Source: CAUZIZ01 sp963579905
Lineage (GTDB): Bacteria; Acidobacteriota; UBA6911; RPQK01; JAJDTT01
Assembly (NCBI GenBank): GCA_963579905.1
Contig: CAUZIZ010000001.1
Span: 24,517 to 88,516 of the forward strand
Direction: 5' to 3'
DNA: 64,000 nt
The notes beneath the pieces are model-generated. The model made no database searches, was not told where the DNA came from, and was given only the letters and a program-made list of their open reading frames with translations. Both the position numbers and the translations under genes were made by a program. Positions 8,454-16,983 of the stretch are shown here, in pieces (position 1 is the stretch's first letter; every line of letters starts with the position of its first letter).

Positions 8454-8510
8454 GAAGTTTCAGCTTAGTGCAACCCCCAGCCGTGCTGGATTATTCAGGA
8501 GGAAACTTCC
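8454..8510 (-). repeat. 57-bp palindromic unit, family C (divergent)
   Basis: On the minus strand it starts GGAAGTTTCCTCCTGAAT and ends CACTAAGCTGAAACTTC. The arms are conserved and the centre (CAGCACGGCTGGGGG) has diverged. The remaining 8511-8714 bp contain only a degraded piece (about 8655-8697) resembling the GTGCGACGT...TTCAAGTTTCAGCTT junction of the longer repeat. The whole 7868-8714 interval has no supportable gene. Confidence 0.75.
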
Positions 8511-8714
8511 AAGGCGGAGCTGCCAGGTTTGGACCCTGATCAGGGCCCGCTCCCTGACGGTCACGGCTCTGTCATCGGGCGATTCTCCATGATCACCTCG
8601 CCATTCGAAGTTCCCGTAGGAACCGCTCGCCGCGCTTTCCCAGGAGCAGAGCCGTGCGACGTTCAGACGTTCAGACGAATCGTTCAAGTTTCAGCTTCGT
8701 ACATCGAGTGTGCC

Positions 8715-10430
8715 TCATGAAGTTGCGGCTTGCCCCGATATCGAATGCTCACCCTTCCAGCCGGGGCCGCGTACGACCTTTCCGGGCGTCTTCCCGGTGT
8801 GCTCGCCATCCTGGAGAACCTGGACTCCATTCACGAAAACGTGAACTACGCCGGTGGAATATTGATGCGGCTTTTCGAAGGTCGCGTGGTCCTGAATCCT
8901 CGCTGGATCGAAGACCACGAGGTCGGCAAAGTATCCCCGTCTGAGCATCCCCCGTTTCTGTATCCTCAGGTTGGATGCCGGCAGCGCGGTCAATTTACGG
9001 ATCGCCTCTTCCAAGGAGATAATCCCTTCCTCCCGTACGTACCGGCCCAGAAGGCGGGCGAAGCTGCCGTAGGCTCTCGGGTGCACGCTGCTTTCCAGAA
9101 ATACTCCCTCGGCTGCCAGGGAGCCCGAATCCGAACAGAAGCTGACCCATGGAAGTGCGATCTTCTTGCGTAGGTTGTCCTCCGACTGTGTGAAGTAGAC
9201 TGTGCCGATCCTGCTCCGGTCCTCCAAAATCAGGTCCATCACGGTCTCCTCGGGTGAAGTTCCGCGCATTTCGGAGACGGCGGCCAGCGTCTTACCTGTC
9301 AGAGGCTTGAGGCTGTCACTTCTGAATCCGACCAGGAGAATGTTTTGGGGCGATCCTGCGCCGTGGTACATGTTCTCCCACTGGTCCGATCCCTCCAACA
9401 TGTCTCTGGCGATACGCTTGCGCGTCGCGGGATCCTTCAGACGTTTCAAGGCGGCATCGAATCCGCCTTCCTGTACCCAGGGTGGCATGGTCGAAGTCAG
9501 CCCGGTTGAGCTGGCCGGATAGTTGTAGACATCTGCAGTTATCTGCAGACCCTGGGCGCGGGCCTGCTCCACCCGTTTGACTACCTGGGCGAGCTTCGCC
9601 CAGTTACTGCGCCCGGAGGCCTTGAGATGGTAGATCTCGGCGCGAATCTTTGCCTGTTCGGCGATCACCAGCAACTCATCCACCGCTTCCGTCAGCCTGG
9701 AAGCTTCGTTGCGAAGGTGCGAAGCGTAGATGCCGTCGTATTCCGCCGCCGCTTTTGCCAGCGCAATCAACTCGTCGGTCTTGGCGAATGACCCGGGAGG
9801 ATAGATCAGCGAGGAGGCTATCCCTAGAGCCCCCTCTTCCATGGCTTTGCGCACCAGATTCTGCATCTGGCCCAATTCCTCCCGAGTAGGAGGCCGGTCC
9901 TCGTAGCCCACCACGTATTTTCGAGGCGTCGCGGCACCAATGAACGAGGCGACATTGGTGGAGACTCCACGGCGCTCGAGGAACTGCAGGTATTCGTCCA
10001 GTGTGGTCCACTCGATCTCGTACTTGATATCTCCCTGACGACGCACCATCTCCCGCTTCATCTCGTCGTTGAGCGGCCCCATGGAATTTCCTTCTCCCAT
10101 GATTTCCAGGGTCACTCCTTGGCGGATGTCGCTCTGGGAATGTCCATCCTCGATGAGCGCCTCATTTGCCCAACTCATCATGTTGATGAATCCCGGAGCC
10201 ACTGCCAATCCCTCCAGGTCCAGCTCGATCTTTCCGCTGGAGTCAGGCTCGGTGCCGATAGCCGCAATCCGATCACCCCGAATTCCCACGTCGGCGGGGA
10301 AAGGGGGCATTCCACCACCGTCGTAGATCACCCCGTTACGGAGGATCACGTCGTATTCGACTGCGGGTGAGCAGTTGGCTAAGACGATGAACCCCAATGC
10401 CAAGAGAAGCGCAACTCTTCCGTTCATCAT
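8715..10430 (-). CDS. N-acyl-D-amino-acid deacylase-like amidohydrolase, lipoprotein
   Basis: About 571 residues. The start at ATG 10430 (MMNGRVALLLALGF) gives a signal peptide ending in a lipobox-like IVLANC, so the protein is probably a lipoprotein. The upstream extension of the frame to 10523 is encoded by a repeat element and is not used here. Family features include DVILRNGVIYDGGG, DIRQGVTLEIMGEG, YASHLRNEASRLTEAVDEL, AEIYHLKASG and a C-terminal GYFADLVVFDP. The usual HxH metal motif after PGF is replaced (APGFINMMSWANE), a variation I associate with a D-aminoacylase-like subgroup, so catalysis may differ. The likely role is hydrolysis of N-acyl D-amino acids or related amides at the cell surface. 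Confidence 0.85.
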   Translation of the reverse strand: MMNGRVALLLALGFIVLANCSPAVEYDVILRNGVIYDGGGMPPFPADVGIRGDRIAAIGTEPDSSGKIELDLEGLAVAPGFINMMSWANEALIEDGHSQSDIRQGVTLEIMGEGNSMGPLNDEMKREMVRRQGDIKYEIEWTTLDEYLQFLERRGVSTNVASFIGAATPRKYVVGYEDRPPTREELGQMQNLVRKAMEEGALGIASSLIYPPGSFAKTDELIALAKAAAEYDGIYASHLRNEASRLTEAVDELLVIAEQAKIRAEIYHLKASGRSNWAKLAQVVKRVEQARAQGLQITADVYNYPASSTGLTSTMPPWVQEGGFDAALKRLKDPATRKRIARDMLEGSDQWENMYHGAGSPQNILLVGFRSDSLKPLTGKTLAAVSEMRGTSPEETVMDLILEDRSRIGTVYFTQSEDNLRKKIALPWVSFCSDSGSLAAEGVFLESSVHPRAYGSFARLLGRYVREEGIISLEEAIRKLTALPASNLRIQKRGMLRRGYFADLVVFDPARIQDHATFEKPHQYSTGVVHVFVNGVQVLQDGEHTGKTPGKVVRGPGWKGEHSISGQAATS

Positions 10431-10440
10431 TACTCGATTC

Positions 10441-10624
10441 AGGGCTCGGTTAAAAATAACTTCACATTCTGCCATCTCATCTCCACACCATTTTCGGGCG
10501 CTCCTCGATCGCGAAATCCTCAATGTAGGCCCGGCTGCGCCTGCGGTTTCGCTCAGTCGTTCGCGACCACATCTGGCGCAAATCTGAGCGCCAACTCTGC
10601 GAAGTTGTTCTTGACAGAGCCCTT
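10441..10624. repeat. MITE-like palindromic element, family A (184 bp)
   Basis: Begins AGGGCTCGGTTAAAAATAAC and ends AGTTGTTCTTGACAGAGCCC followed by T. The interior matches the copies at 4409 and 43109. The flanks are TCA and TTA. One end abuts the TAA stop of the SDR gene and the other lies 10 bp from the start codon of the deacylase gene, so the element fills the whole intergenic space between two same-strand genes. Confidence 0.9.
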
Positions 10625-11408
10625 AGCTGGGGATGGGCCACGACCACCCGCTCTCGAAGCCGCCGTCTACATACAGCATCTGTCCCGTCATGAACGCGGA
10701 TGCCTCTGAAGCCAGGAAGACCGCGGTGCCAATCATATCCTCTGGTTGACCCAAGCGCCCCTGGGGCGTGTTGCTGTCGACCCAGGATTTCATCCGCTCG
10801 TCCGACCAGAGCTTGCGGCTCAGATCGGTGAGAATAAAGCCTGGGGCGATGCCATTCACCCTGACCCCTTTCGGGCCCCACTCCAGGGCCAACAGCCGTG
10901 TCAGTTGGCCAACCCCGGCTTTGCTGACAGCATAGGGAAGTAGGTTCTTCAAAGGACGGTGTGTGGTCAAGGAACCGATGTTGATCTGGCTGCCCTTCCC
11001 CTGACGTATCATCTGTTTGCCGACCGCCTGGCAGAGCAACACCGACCCCTTGAGGTTGACGCCGACAACGAAGTCGTACTCCTCTTCGGTGACCTCGGCA
11101 GCCGGCTTGCGCTGGTTCACTCCGGCAGAGTTGACGAGGGTGTCGATACGCCCAAAGTCGCTTACACATCGATCGACAAGCTTCGCTACTGCTCTACTAT
11201 CAGCGACGTCACATACCATGGCCCGCACCGGTTCCCCGTCGCTAGTGATCTCCTGGGCCGCAGCCTCGGCCGACTCCTGGTTGCGGCCTGTGATTACGAC
11301 CCGGGCTCCGCGCTCGGCAAAACCCCGTGCGATCGCCTTACCGATTCCTCTGGTCCCACCGGAAACAAGCACAACCTGGCCAGCTACCGAGAACAATTTG
11401 TCTTTCAT
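10623..11408 (-). CDS. Short-chain dehydrogenase/reductase
   Basis: Classical SDR of 261 residues with the Rossmann motif SGGTRGIGKAIA (about 16-27), NSAGVNQR, the catalytic tyrosine and lysine in YAVSKAGVGQLTR, and a C-terminal MTGQMLYVDGGF. This pattern fits the FabG/gluconate 5-dehydrogenase group. The substrate cannot be assigned. It is just downstream of transaldolase (6-bp gap), so a role in sugar or polyol oxidation is a reasonable inference. Its stop codon abuts the family A element. Confidence 0.9.
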   Translation of the reverse strand: MKDKLFSVAGQVVLVSGGTRGIGKAIARGFAERGARVVITGRNQESAEAAAQEITSDGEPVRAMVCDVADSRAVAKLVDRCVSDFGRIDTLVNSAGVNQRKPAAEVTEEEYDFVVGVNLKGSVLLCQAVGKQMIRQGKGSQINIGSLTTHRPLKNLLPYAVSKAGVGQLTRLLALEWGPKGVRVNGIAPGFILTDLSRKLWSDERMKSWVDSNTPQGRLGQPEDMIGTAVFLASEASAFMTGQMLYVDGGFESGWSWPIPS

Positions 11409-11414
11409 GCCTTA

Positions 11415-12722
11415 CTATCCCAGATTCTCAACCTTTTGGCGAAAGACCTCGTAGGCTTTCACCTGATCCTGTGCGAAAGACTTTGCCCCTTTGTCACGAA
11501 GGTCATCGGAGATCTGTGTGAGCGAGGTCTCGTCAGGAGCCAACACGCGCTCACGCACCAGGGACAAGATCTCGTCGGCCGTTTTTAAGGCTCCTGTGCC
11601 CGTTGAGACCGCTTCTTCCCAGCGCCCGATCGTTTCCGCTTCCTGCACCATCCAGGGGATGGGGTCCATTACTGTGGGCCGCATTGGTATCCCGGTCTGC
11701 TTCAGTCGGTCTTCTAGAACCTGGAGGGTCTTGGCGGGGAGGGTGTTGCCAAGATAGGGACCAAAGAACGGCAGCACGTAGATCAAATCACTGTAGACAC
11801 CAGACTGCTTGTTGCCGCTGCTGGCAATCAAGACGCGCTGGATCGGTCCCTTCTCGAGCTTGGCGAAACGCGTCCTCAGGCTCTCAATCGACGCATGAAT
11901 TTCCGTGAAAAGGTTCTGAGGATCCTGGAACTCCTCCCCCAGGAAGATGGCTCGCGACATCTGATAGATCTTTTTCCCATGGGCTATCGCCGTTTTGCCT
12001 CTCAAATGTTTCAGCAGATCCCGATCCGAAGGACTTGTACTGTTCTCGAGCTGCTTGTCGATGAGCCCATCGACCACCGTATCCAGACGGCTGACGAAAA
12101 GGCTGTTGACCGACCGAGTGGCGGAGACATCGATTCCCCGTGAGGCCACAGCTTCCAAGCCATCGACGTATCCCCAAACTGTGTTGATGTAATGATTGGC
12201 CCCAAACACCAGCGTGATATTTGGATTAACCAACCGGCCACTCTCGCCTCCCCCCTCGACAGCCTGGCTGATCATCGCTCGTATGGCCTCGGGAGACGGG
12301 CCCACATTTGCCAGCTTGACCAATAGCCAGGGCGAAATCGCTTGGATTCTCTGAGCCTCTGCCGCAATCGCAGAACCATCGGCTGCACGGGTGGCGTCGG
12401 TCTCGCGGCTGAACGCCAGTGAGTCCCTTGCGTCGACCCAGCGTTCCAGGGCTCGAGCCGAGTCCAAGGCTTCCTGATTGTAGAGAAGATTGAAGATCTC
12501 CTCGGGCGTCTTGCCCTCGCCGTGCAGAGCTGCGATCTCGGCATCGAGCAGGCCGGCGGTCACTTTGGCCAGAAAAAGCGATTGATTGCTGGTCTGTCCC
12601 AACACCCCCAGCTGCAGCCACTTTTCCAGGACGTCGGCCTCGACCAGGCCATCGAGGGCAAAGGCGGTGCCTCCTTCTTCGGTGTGGTATAGGTCGCGCA
12701 AAGTTCGAGCGAGGTCGATCAT
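11415..12722 (-). CDS. tal: Transaldolase
   Basis: About 435 residues from the ATG at 12722 (MIDLARTLRDLYH). The frame is open further upstream but that part is low-complexity and unlike the family. Recognisable elements are QTSNQSLFLAK (the family's TSNPS segment), the Schiff-base region LLVKLANVG, NPNITLVFG, RSVNSLFVSRLDTVVD, GKTAIAHGKKIY, and the phosphate-site stretch VLIASSGNKQSGVYSD. It transfers dihydroxyacetone units in the non-oxidative pentose phosphate pathway. It is longer than E. coli TalB and closer to the TAL half of bacterial transaldolase/glucose-6-phosphate isomerase fusions, but there is no isomerase domain. Confidence 0.85.
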   Translation of the reverse strand: MIDLARTLRDLYHTEEGGTAFALDGLVEADVLEKWLQLGVLGQTSNQSLFLAKVTAGLLDAEIAALHGEGKTPEEIFNLLYNQEALDSARALERWVDARDSLAFSRETDATRAADGSAIAAEAQRIQAISPWLLVKLANVGPSPEAIRAMISQAVEGGGESGRLVNPNITLVFGANHYINTVWGYVDGLEAVASRGIDVSATRSVNSLFVSRLDTVVDGLIDKQLENSTSPSDRDLLKHLRGKTAIAHGKKIYQMSRAIFLGEEFQDPQNLFTEIHASIESLRTRFAKLEKGPIQRVLIASSGNKQSGVYSDLIYVLPFFGPYLGNTLPAKTLQVLEDRLKQTGIPMRPTVMDPIPWMVQEAETIGRWEEAVSTGTGALKTADEILSLVRERVLAPDETSLTQISDDLRDKGAKSFAQDQVKAYEVFRQKVENLG

Positions 12723-12909
12723 TTTCAGCCTCCGATTTTGCGAGCCATCGTACCATTTCTTGATGATTTTCGCCCAAGACAAGCGCAGCCGCTGATCACT
12801 GGAACACTCGCTCTTCCTAGTAGAGTGTGGGCGATCCGCTGCACTCTCCGGGCGGGACCTTGCCTGCCATGGTATGATCCGGTGAGGAGGTTTCGAACGG
12901 AGGTAGTCC

Positions 12910-14409
12910 ATGAGAAAGCTTGTCGCAATTTCCGTTGTCTTGGGCTGGATGGCCATGCTTCCGGGAAGGAATGCTGCCGGGGCTGTGGAAGTTTCGGGTC
13001 CAGTCCAGCTGGACCAGAGGGTTCAGCTCTTCATCGACGACTTCTTGATCGAACGCACGGACAGGGTCTGGCGTACCCTCAACCGCTCGCGCAAGGCTCC
13101 GGAGAACCCCATCATCAAACCGGACCGTCCCTGGGAAGGCTATCTGGTCCTGCAGCCTGGGAGCGTCATCTACGATCCCAACCAACGGCAGTTCCAGATG
13201 TGGTACAACGCGCTGGCCACCGAGACTGACTCCGACATCGATCAGTTCCTCTGCTACGCTATCTCCCAGGATGGCGTCCACTGGGAAAAGCCTGCGCTGG
13301 GCTTGGTGGAATTTAGGGGATCCAAGGCCAACAACATAGTCCTTCGCTGGTGCAATTGGAATCATTCAGTGATTCGCGACCCGGACGACCCGGACCCAGA
13401 TCGCCTCTATAAGATGGTCTACTGGCAGACCCACGATAAGGACCGTTGTGGCATTTGGTCAGCGTTTTCGCCCGATGGCATCCGTTGGACCGACTCAGAT
13501 CGAAACCCGGGTGTGCCTTGCTGGGCGTCTGGAGACACCTTCAGCGTGATGAAGGATCCGGTCTCCCGCCAATTCTGGCTTTACCACAAGACCAGCCCCG
13601 GCGGACCGCGCAAGCTGTCACGATTGGTCAGCGATGACTTCATTCACTGGCGGGACAACGATTTGGTTCTGGAGCCGGATGAACATGACTCTCCCGGAAC
13701 CGAGTTCTATGGCCTCTCGGCCTTCCCCTACGGAAGTCAGTACCTGGGCCTGCTCTGGGTCTTTCATACCTCGCTTCAAACCATGGACGTGCAGATCGTC
13801 TCTAGCCGCGATGGGATTACCTGGGACAGGAGCGTGCATCGTCGACCCTTTGTTACCCTCGGGTATCAAAGAAACCAGTACTCGGGTTATAGCTTCGACA
13901 GTGGGATGGCTTGGCCCGCCACCGCTCCCGTGAGCCGCAACGGATCCCTGTGGTTCTACTATTCGGGATTCGACAATCTCCACAACGCTCCTTCCGCGGA
14001 GCACACGGGGCAACTGGGCTTGGCGCGAATCCGGCAGGACGCCTTCTGCTCCTTCGACGCAACAGCCGAAGGGTATGTCCTCACTCGCCCTCTCAAGTTC
14101 TCGGGTACAAACCTGGATGTCAACGTTCAGCTACTGTCTGGAGCGCAACCCGGTGCGGACGCTCCCTGGCGAGGTATCTTCAACGATCGACCCGACCAGG
14201 GCGGCTACCTGAGGGTAGAAGTCCTGGATGAGAGCGGTGATGCAATCCCCGGATACGAAGCGGAGAAGTCGAATCTGGCCGGGATGGACGATATCTTCCG
14301 CAAGGTTTCCTGGGAAGGGAAGAAGGATGTGAAAGATCTCCAAGGAAAGCCAGTCCGATTGAAGTTCGTCCTCAGCCGGGCCAAGCTATATTCCTTCAGA
14401 ATCAACTGA
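12910..14409 (+). CDS. Secreted GH32/GH43-like beta-propeller protein
   Basis: A 499-residue protein with an N-terminal signal peptide (MRKLVAISVVLGWMAML...GRNAAGA) and a GGAGG ribosome binding site 9 bp upstream. The mature part begins with VQLFIDDFLIER and contains repeated W/D-rich blades such as GYLVLQPGSVIYDP, FQMWYNAL, YAISQDGVHWEKP, WSAFSPDGIRWTDSD and VSSRDGITWDRS. These resemble five-bladed propellers of families 32/43/62 or BNR-type proteins, and a beta-sandwich-like C-terminus follows. The catalytic acids cannot be assigned. It probably binds or cleaves sugars outside the cytoplasm. The following gene begins 6 bp after its stop. Confidence 0.75.
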   Translation: MRKLVAISVVLGWMAMLPGRNAAGAVEVSGPVQLDQRVQLFIDDFLIERTDRVWRTLNRSRKAPENPIIKPDRPWEGYLVLQPGSVIYDPNQRQFQMWYNALATETDSDIDQFLCYAISQDGVHWEKPALGLVEFRGSKANNIVLRWCNWNHSVIRDPDDPDPDRLYKMVYWQTHDKDRCGIWSAFSPDGIRWTDSDRNPGVPCWASGDTFSVMKDPVSRQFWLYHKTSPGGPRKLSRLVSDDFIHWRDNDLVLEPDEHDSPGTEFYGLSAFPYGSQYLGLLWVFHTSLQTMDVQIVSSRDGITWDRSVHRRPFVTLGYQRNQYSGYSFDSGMAWPATAPVSRNGSLWFYYSGFDNLHNAPSAEHTGQLGLARIRQDAFCSFDATAEGYVLTRPLKFSGTNLDVNVQLLSGAQPGADAPWRGIFNDRPDQGGYLRVEVLDESGDAIPGYEAEKSNLAGMDDIFRKVSWEGKKDVKDLQGKPVRLKFVLSRAKLYSFRIN

Positions 14410-14415
14410 CGCGGA

Positions 14416-16977
14416 ATGGCCGCCTCTCGAACCGACGCTTCGTCGACGGTCCCCCCTCTTTCGTTACTCCACCTTTTCACTCTGTGGTCCTTTGCGATCG
14501 CTCAGCCCCTCTTCGACCTCTTGGGGAGCCATCCGGAATTCTTCGTAGCCCGACGAATAGTCTCCCTTGAACTGTCCCTTCTCGTGCTCTGCCTGAGCCT
14601 CCTGTTTCCTGCCGCAGTTGGCGGGACTCTTCTTCTACTTTACAGGGTCAACCGGCGAATGGCGGGCGCCCTCCAGACGGTGCTTTTTGGGACGCTGGTC
14701 GGATTGATATTCCTGCCGGTTCTGAGATGGAAGGGGCCACTTTCCGGATACTGGATCCTGCTACCGGCAGTCTTGGCGGGATTGACTTTCGTCGTCGTCT
14801 ACACTCGATCTTCATCCGTAAAGCTCTTGCTGCGTGTCTTGAGCCCTTCTGTGCTCGTCTTTCCCATCGCTTTCTTGGCCTACTCCCCAACCACGAAGAT
14901 TTTGGCGCCCGACACATCAGCTCAGCCAGAGGTGACCAAGATCGAATCAGCAGGAGATGGGGTTTCGGTCGTCATACTGGTTCTGGACGAATTGCCTCTT
15001 TTCTCCCTGCTCGATGCGGAGGGAAACATCGATGCGGAGCGATTTCCGAACTTCTCCGCCCTGGCCGCCGACTCGACCTGGTACCGGTACGCCACAACAG
15101 TTGCCGAATCCACTGATAGAGTACTCCCCTCTATCCTCAGCGCGTCCTATCCGGTATCGGACACACTGCCGATCTACCTGGATCATCGGGACAATTTGTT
15201 TACTTTCCTGGCCCGGACCCATGAGCTGAAGGTCTTCGAGTCGATCACTCAGCTCTGTCCACCCGAACTGTGTCCCCCGCGCTTTCGAGAATCCTTCCAC
15301 ACCAGAATGCGCATACTTTTGGAAGACGTGGCGATAGTCTATGAACATCTGGTGCTTCCAGAGCCGTTAGCCGAGGGCATTCCCGATATTCGCCAAGGTT
15401 GGGGCCAGTTTCGTAAGGCATGGCAGGCAGTGTTCTACGATCAGGCAGTCTCGAGTTTCGACCGTTTCCTTGAGAGCTTTGAGTCCTCTTCGAATCCGAG
15501 TCTCTACTACTACCACGGGCTTCTGCCCCATTTTCCTTGGATGTTATTGCCCTCGGGTAAGCGCTATGCCGACGGAAGCAGGAGTGAGTTATTCTTCCGA
15601 GAGGGAAACTGGGTCGATAACGATGTCCTGGTAGCGCATGCGTTTCAGCGTTATCTGTTGCAGCTTGGGTTTACTGACCGCCAGCTGGGGCGATTAGTCG
15701 AGCGCCTGAAGCAGATCGGATTGTACGAGCGAGCCTTGATTTTGGTGTTTGCCGACCACGGTTTCGGCCTCCATCCGGGAGGGTCGCGCCGTAGTGTCAA
15801 TCCTCAGAACTTTTCGGACATCATGTCAGTGCCCCTATTCGTCAGGTTTCCCGGACAGACTGCGGGTGTCGTCAACGCGGGGGCGGCCCAGTTGGTCGAT
15901 CTTCTTCCGACAATCGCCGAGGTGTTGGGACTGCCCCTCGACTGGCCAATAGACGGAGTTTCTCTACTCGCCGAACCGGCAACGAAGTCGAGCACCAAGC
16001 TGATCTTCGGGAGGGGACGGAGTTTTCCCTGGATAGTGGATGGCCGAGTCGAGAAGCTATTGCGCCCGACACTCTGTGTTGACGGACGAGTCTATCCCCA
16101 GCCGTCCAGGGGAGTGGTCGGATCGGTTGATTCCGTGGAGACGTTGGAGACTGAGATCGAGATCCAGGGAAAAGCGGGAGACGCGCAACTGGGTAAGCCG
16201 GCAGCTGGGGTGTTCGTTTTCCTGGACGACCAACTGATGGAGCGGGTTCCGGTGGACGAGGAAAGACCAGAGGTAGCGGCCTACTTCGACAATCCTCGGC
16301 TGCTCCATTCAGGCTTTCGCATTCGGCTGAAGCGATCCTTGTTTGAGCAGGATCCGCCGCCGGTGCTTCGGATTTTCGCCTGGGATTCCGGGGGCGCCAC
16401 CGAGTTGAATTATCCGCGAGATTTTGCCTGGCTTCCCACGACGGTAGAGTCCCGGATTCCTGGATTGAACCGTCCACACTCCTGTGGCCCTGGAGTCTCA
16501 GGGCTGGTGCTCACGGCGGACGAATCCGCACAAACCGCTCAGGAGAAATCGGTAAGACGCTTAAAGTGCAGGGCAATCGAGTCCGGCCGCGATCTGATAC
16601 TCCCTCCAGTTGCCTTTGGCGAACTTGTGGGGCTGAGCGAAGAGGATTTGGGAGCCGAGCCGGCGGAGTTTCGGGTGGAAACAAGCGCGTCCGGACGGCT
16701 CCAATCCCAGATTGGCCAGCCCAGTTTCGATGGCGCCGAAGTGAGGGGCTGGGTTGTCGGGTTGGATCCCTTGCCGAAAGACGCACATCTATTATTGACG
16801 TTCAACGGGGTCGTCACGAGTGTCCTGCCCCTACTACGAGATTCGGCAGGAGAAATCCTATTCGTGGGCGTGTTGCCAGAGCAGCCTGCAGGCCTCAAAC
16901 GCCTGTCTTTTTACGTGGTTTGGCGAGATGGAGAGCGCTCTCGGTTGTTGAAGCCTACGCCATCTTCCCAAAGCTGA
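14416..16977 (+). CDS. Membrane-anchored sulfatase-fold hydrolase/transferase
   Basis: An 853-residue protein. Its first ~150 residues contain about four to five hydrophobic helices (for example LSLLVLCLSLLFPAAVGGTL and YWILLPAVLAGLTFVVVY). A domain of the alkaline phosphatase/sulfatase superfamily follows: VSVVILVLDELPLFSLL, RFPNFSALAADS, DRVLPSILSASYP, YYYHGLLPHFPW, LILVFADHGFG and VPLFVRFPG. The position where sulfatases carry the formylglycine Cys-x-Pro-Ser-Arg reads VLPSI, so ordinary sulfatase activity is unlikely and a phospho- or glycan-modifying transferase is equally possible. The C-terminal ~280 residues form an unassigned beta-rich region. It is tightly linked (6 bp) to an SGNH-family gene. 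Confidence 0.75.
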   Translation: MAASRTDASSTVPPLSLLHLFTLWSFAIAQPLFDLLGSHPEFFVARRIVSLELSLLVLCLSLLFPAAVGGTLLLLYRVNRRMAGALQTVLFGTLVGLIFLPVLRWKGPLSGYWILLPAVLAGLTFVVVYTRSSSVKLLLRVLSPSVLVFPIAFLAYSPTTKILAPDTSAQPEVTKIESAGDGVSVVILVLDELPLFSLLDAEGNIDAERFPNFSALAADSTWYRYATTVAESTDRVLPSILSASYPVSDTLPIYLDHRDNLFTFLARTHELKVFESITQLCPPELCPPRFRESFHTRMRILLEDVAIVYEHLVLPEPLAEGIPDIRQGWGQFRKAWQAVFYDQAVSSFDRFLESFESSSNPSLYYYHGLLPHFPWMLLPSGKRYADGSRSELFFREGNWVDNDVLVAHAFQRYLLQLGFTDRQLGRLVERLKQIGLYERALILVFADHGFGLHPGGSRRSVNPQNFSDIMSVPLFVRFPGQTAGVVNAGAAQLVDLLPTIAEVLGLPLDWPIDGVSLLAEPATKSSTKLIFGRGRSFPWIVDGRVEKLLRPTLCVDGRVYPQPSRGVVGSVDSVETLETEIEIQGKAGDAQLGKPAAGVFVFLDDQLMERVPVDEERPEVAAYFDNPRLLHSGFRIRLKRSLFEQDPPPVLRIFAWDSGGATELNYPRDFAWLPTTVESRIPGLNRPHSCGPGVSGLVLTADESAQTAQEKSVRRLKCRAIESGRDLILPPVAFGELVGLSEEDLGAEPAEFRVETSASGRLQSQIGQPSFDGAEVRGWVVGLDPLPKDAHLLLTFNGVVTSVLPLLRDSAGEILFVGVLPEQPAGLKRLSFYVVWRDGERSRLLKPTPSSQS

Positions 16978-16983
16978 TCTCCA

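Noticed and set aside
8029..8510. Possible CRISPR array from three evenly oriented palindromic units
   Set aside because: Units are 100-210 bp apart, differ in their centres, recur elsewhere in the window, and no cas genes are present.
10431..10523. N-terminal extension of the deacylase gene
   Set aside because: These codons lie in the family A repeat, and a signal peptide with lipobox starts only at 10430.
12723..12956. Upstream extension of transaldolase
   Set aside because: Composition is unlike the family and it overlaps the divergent gene start at 12910; the family alignment starts at MIDLARTL.
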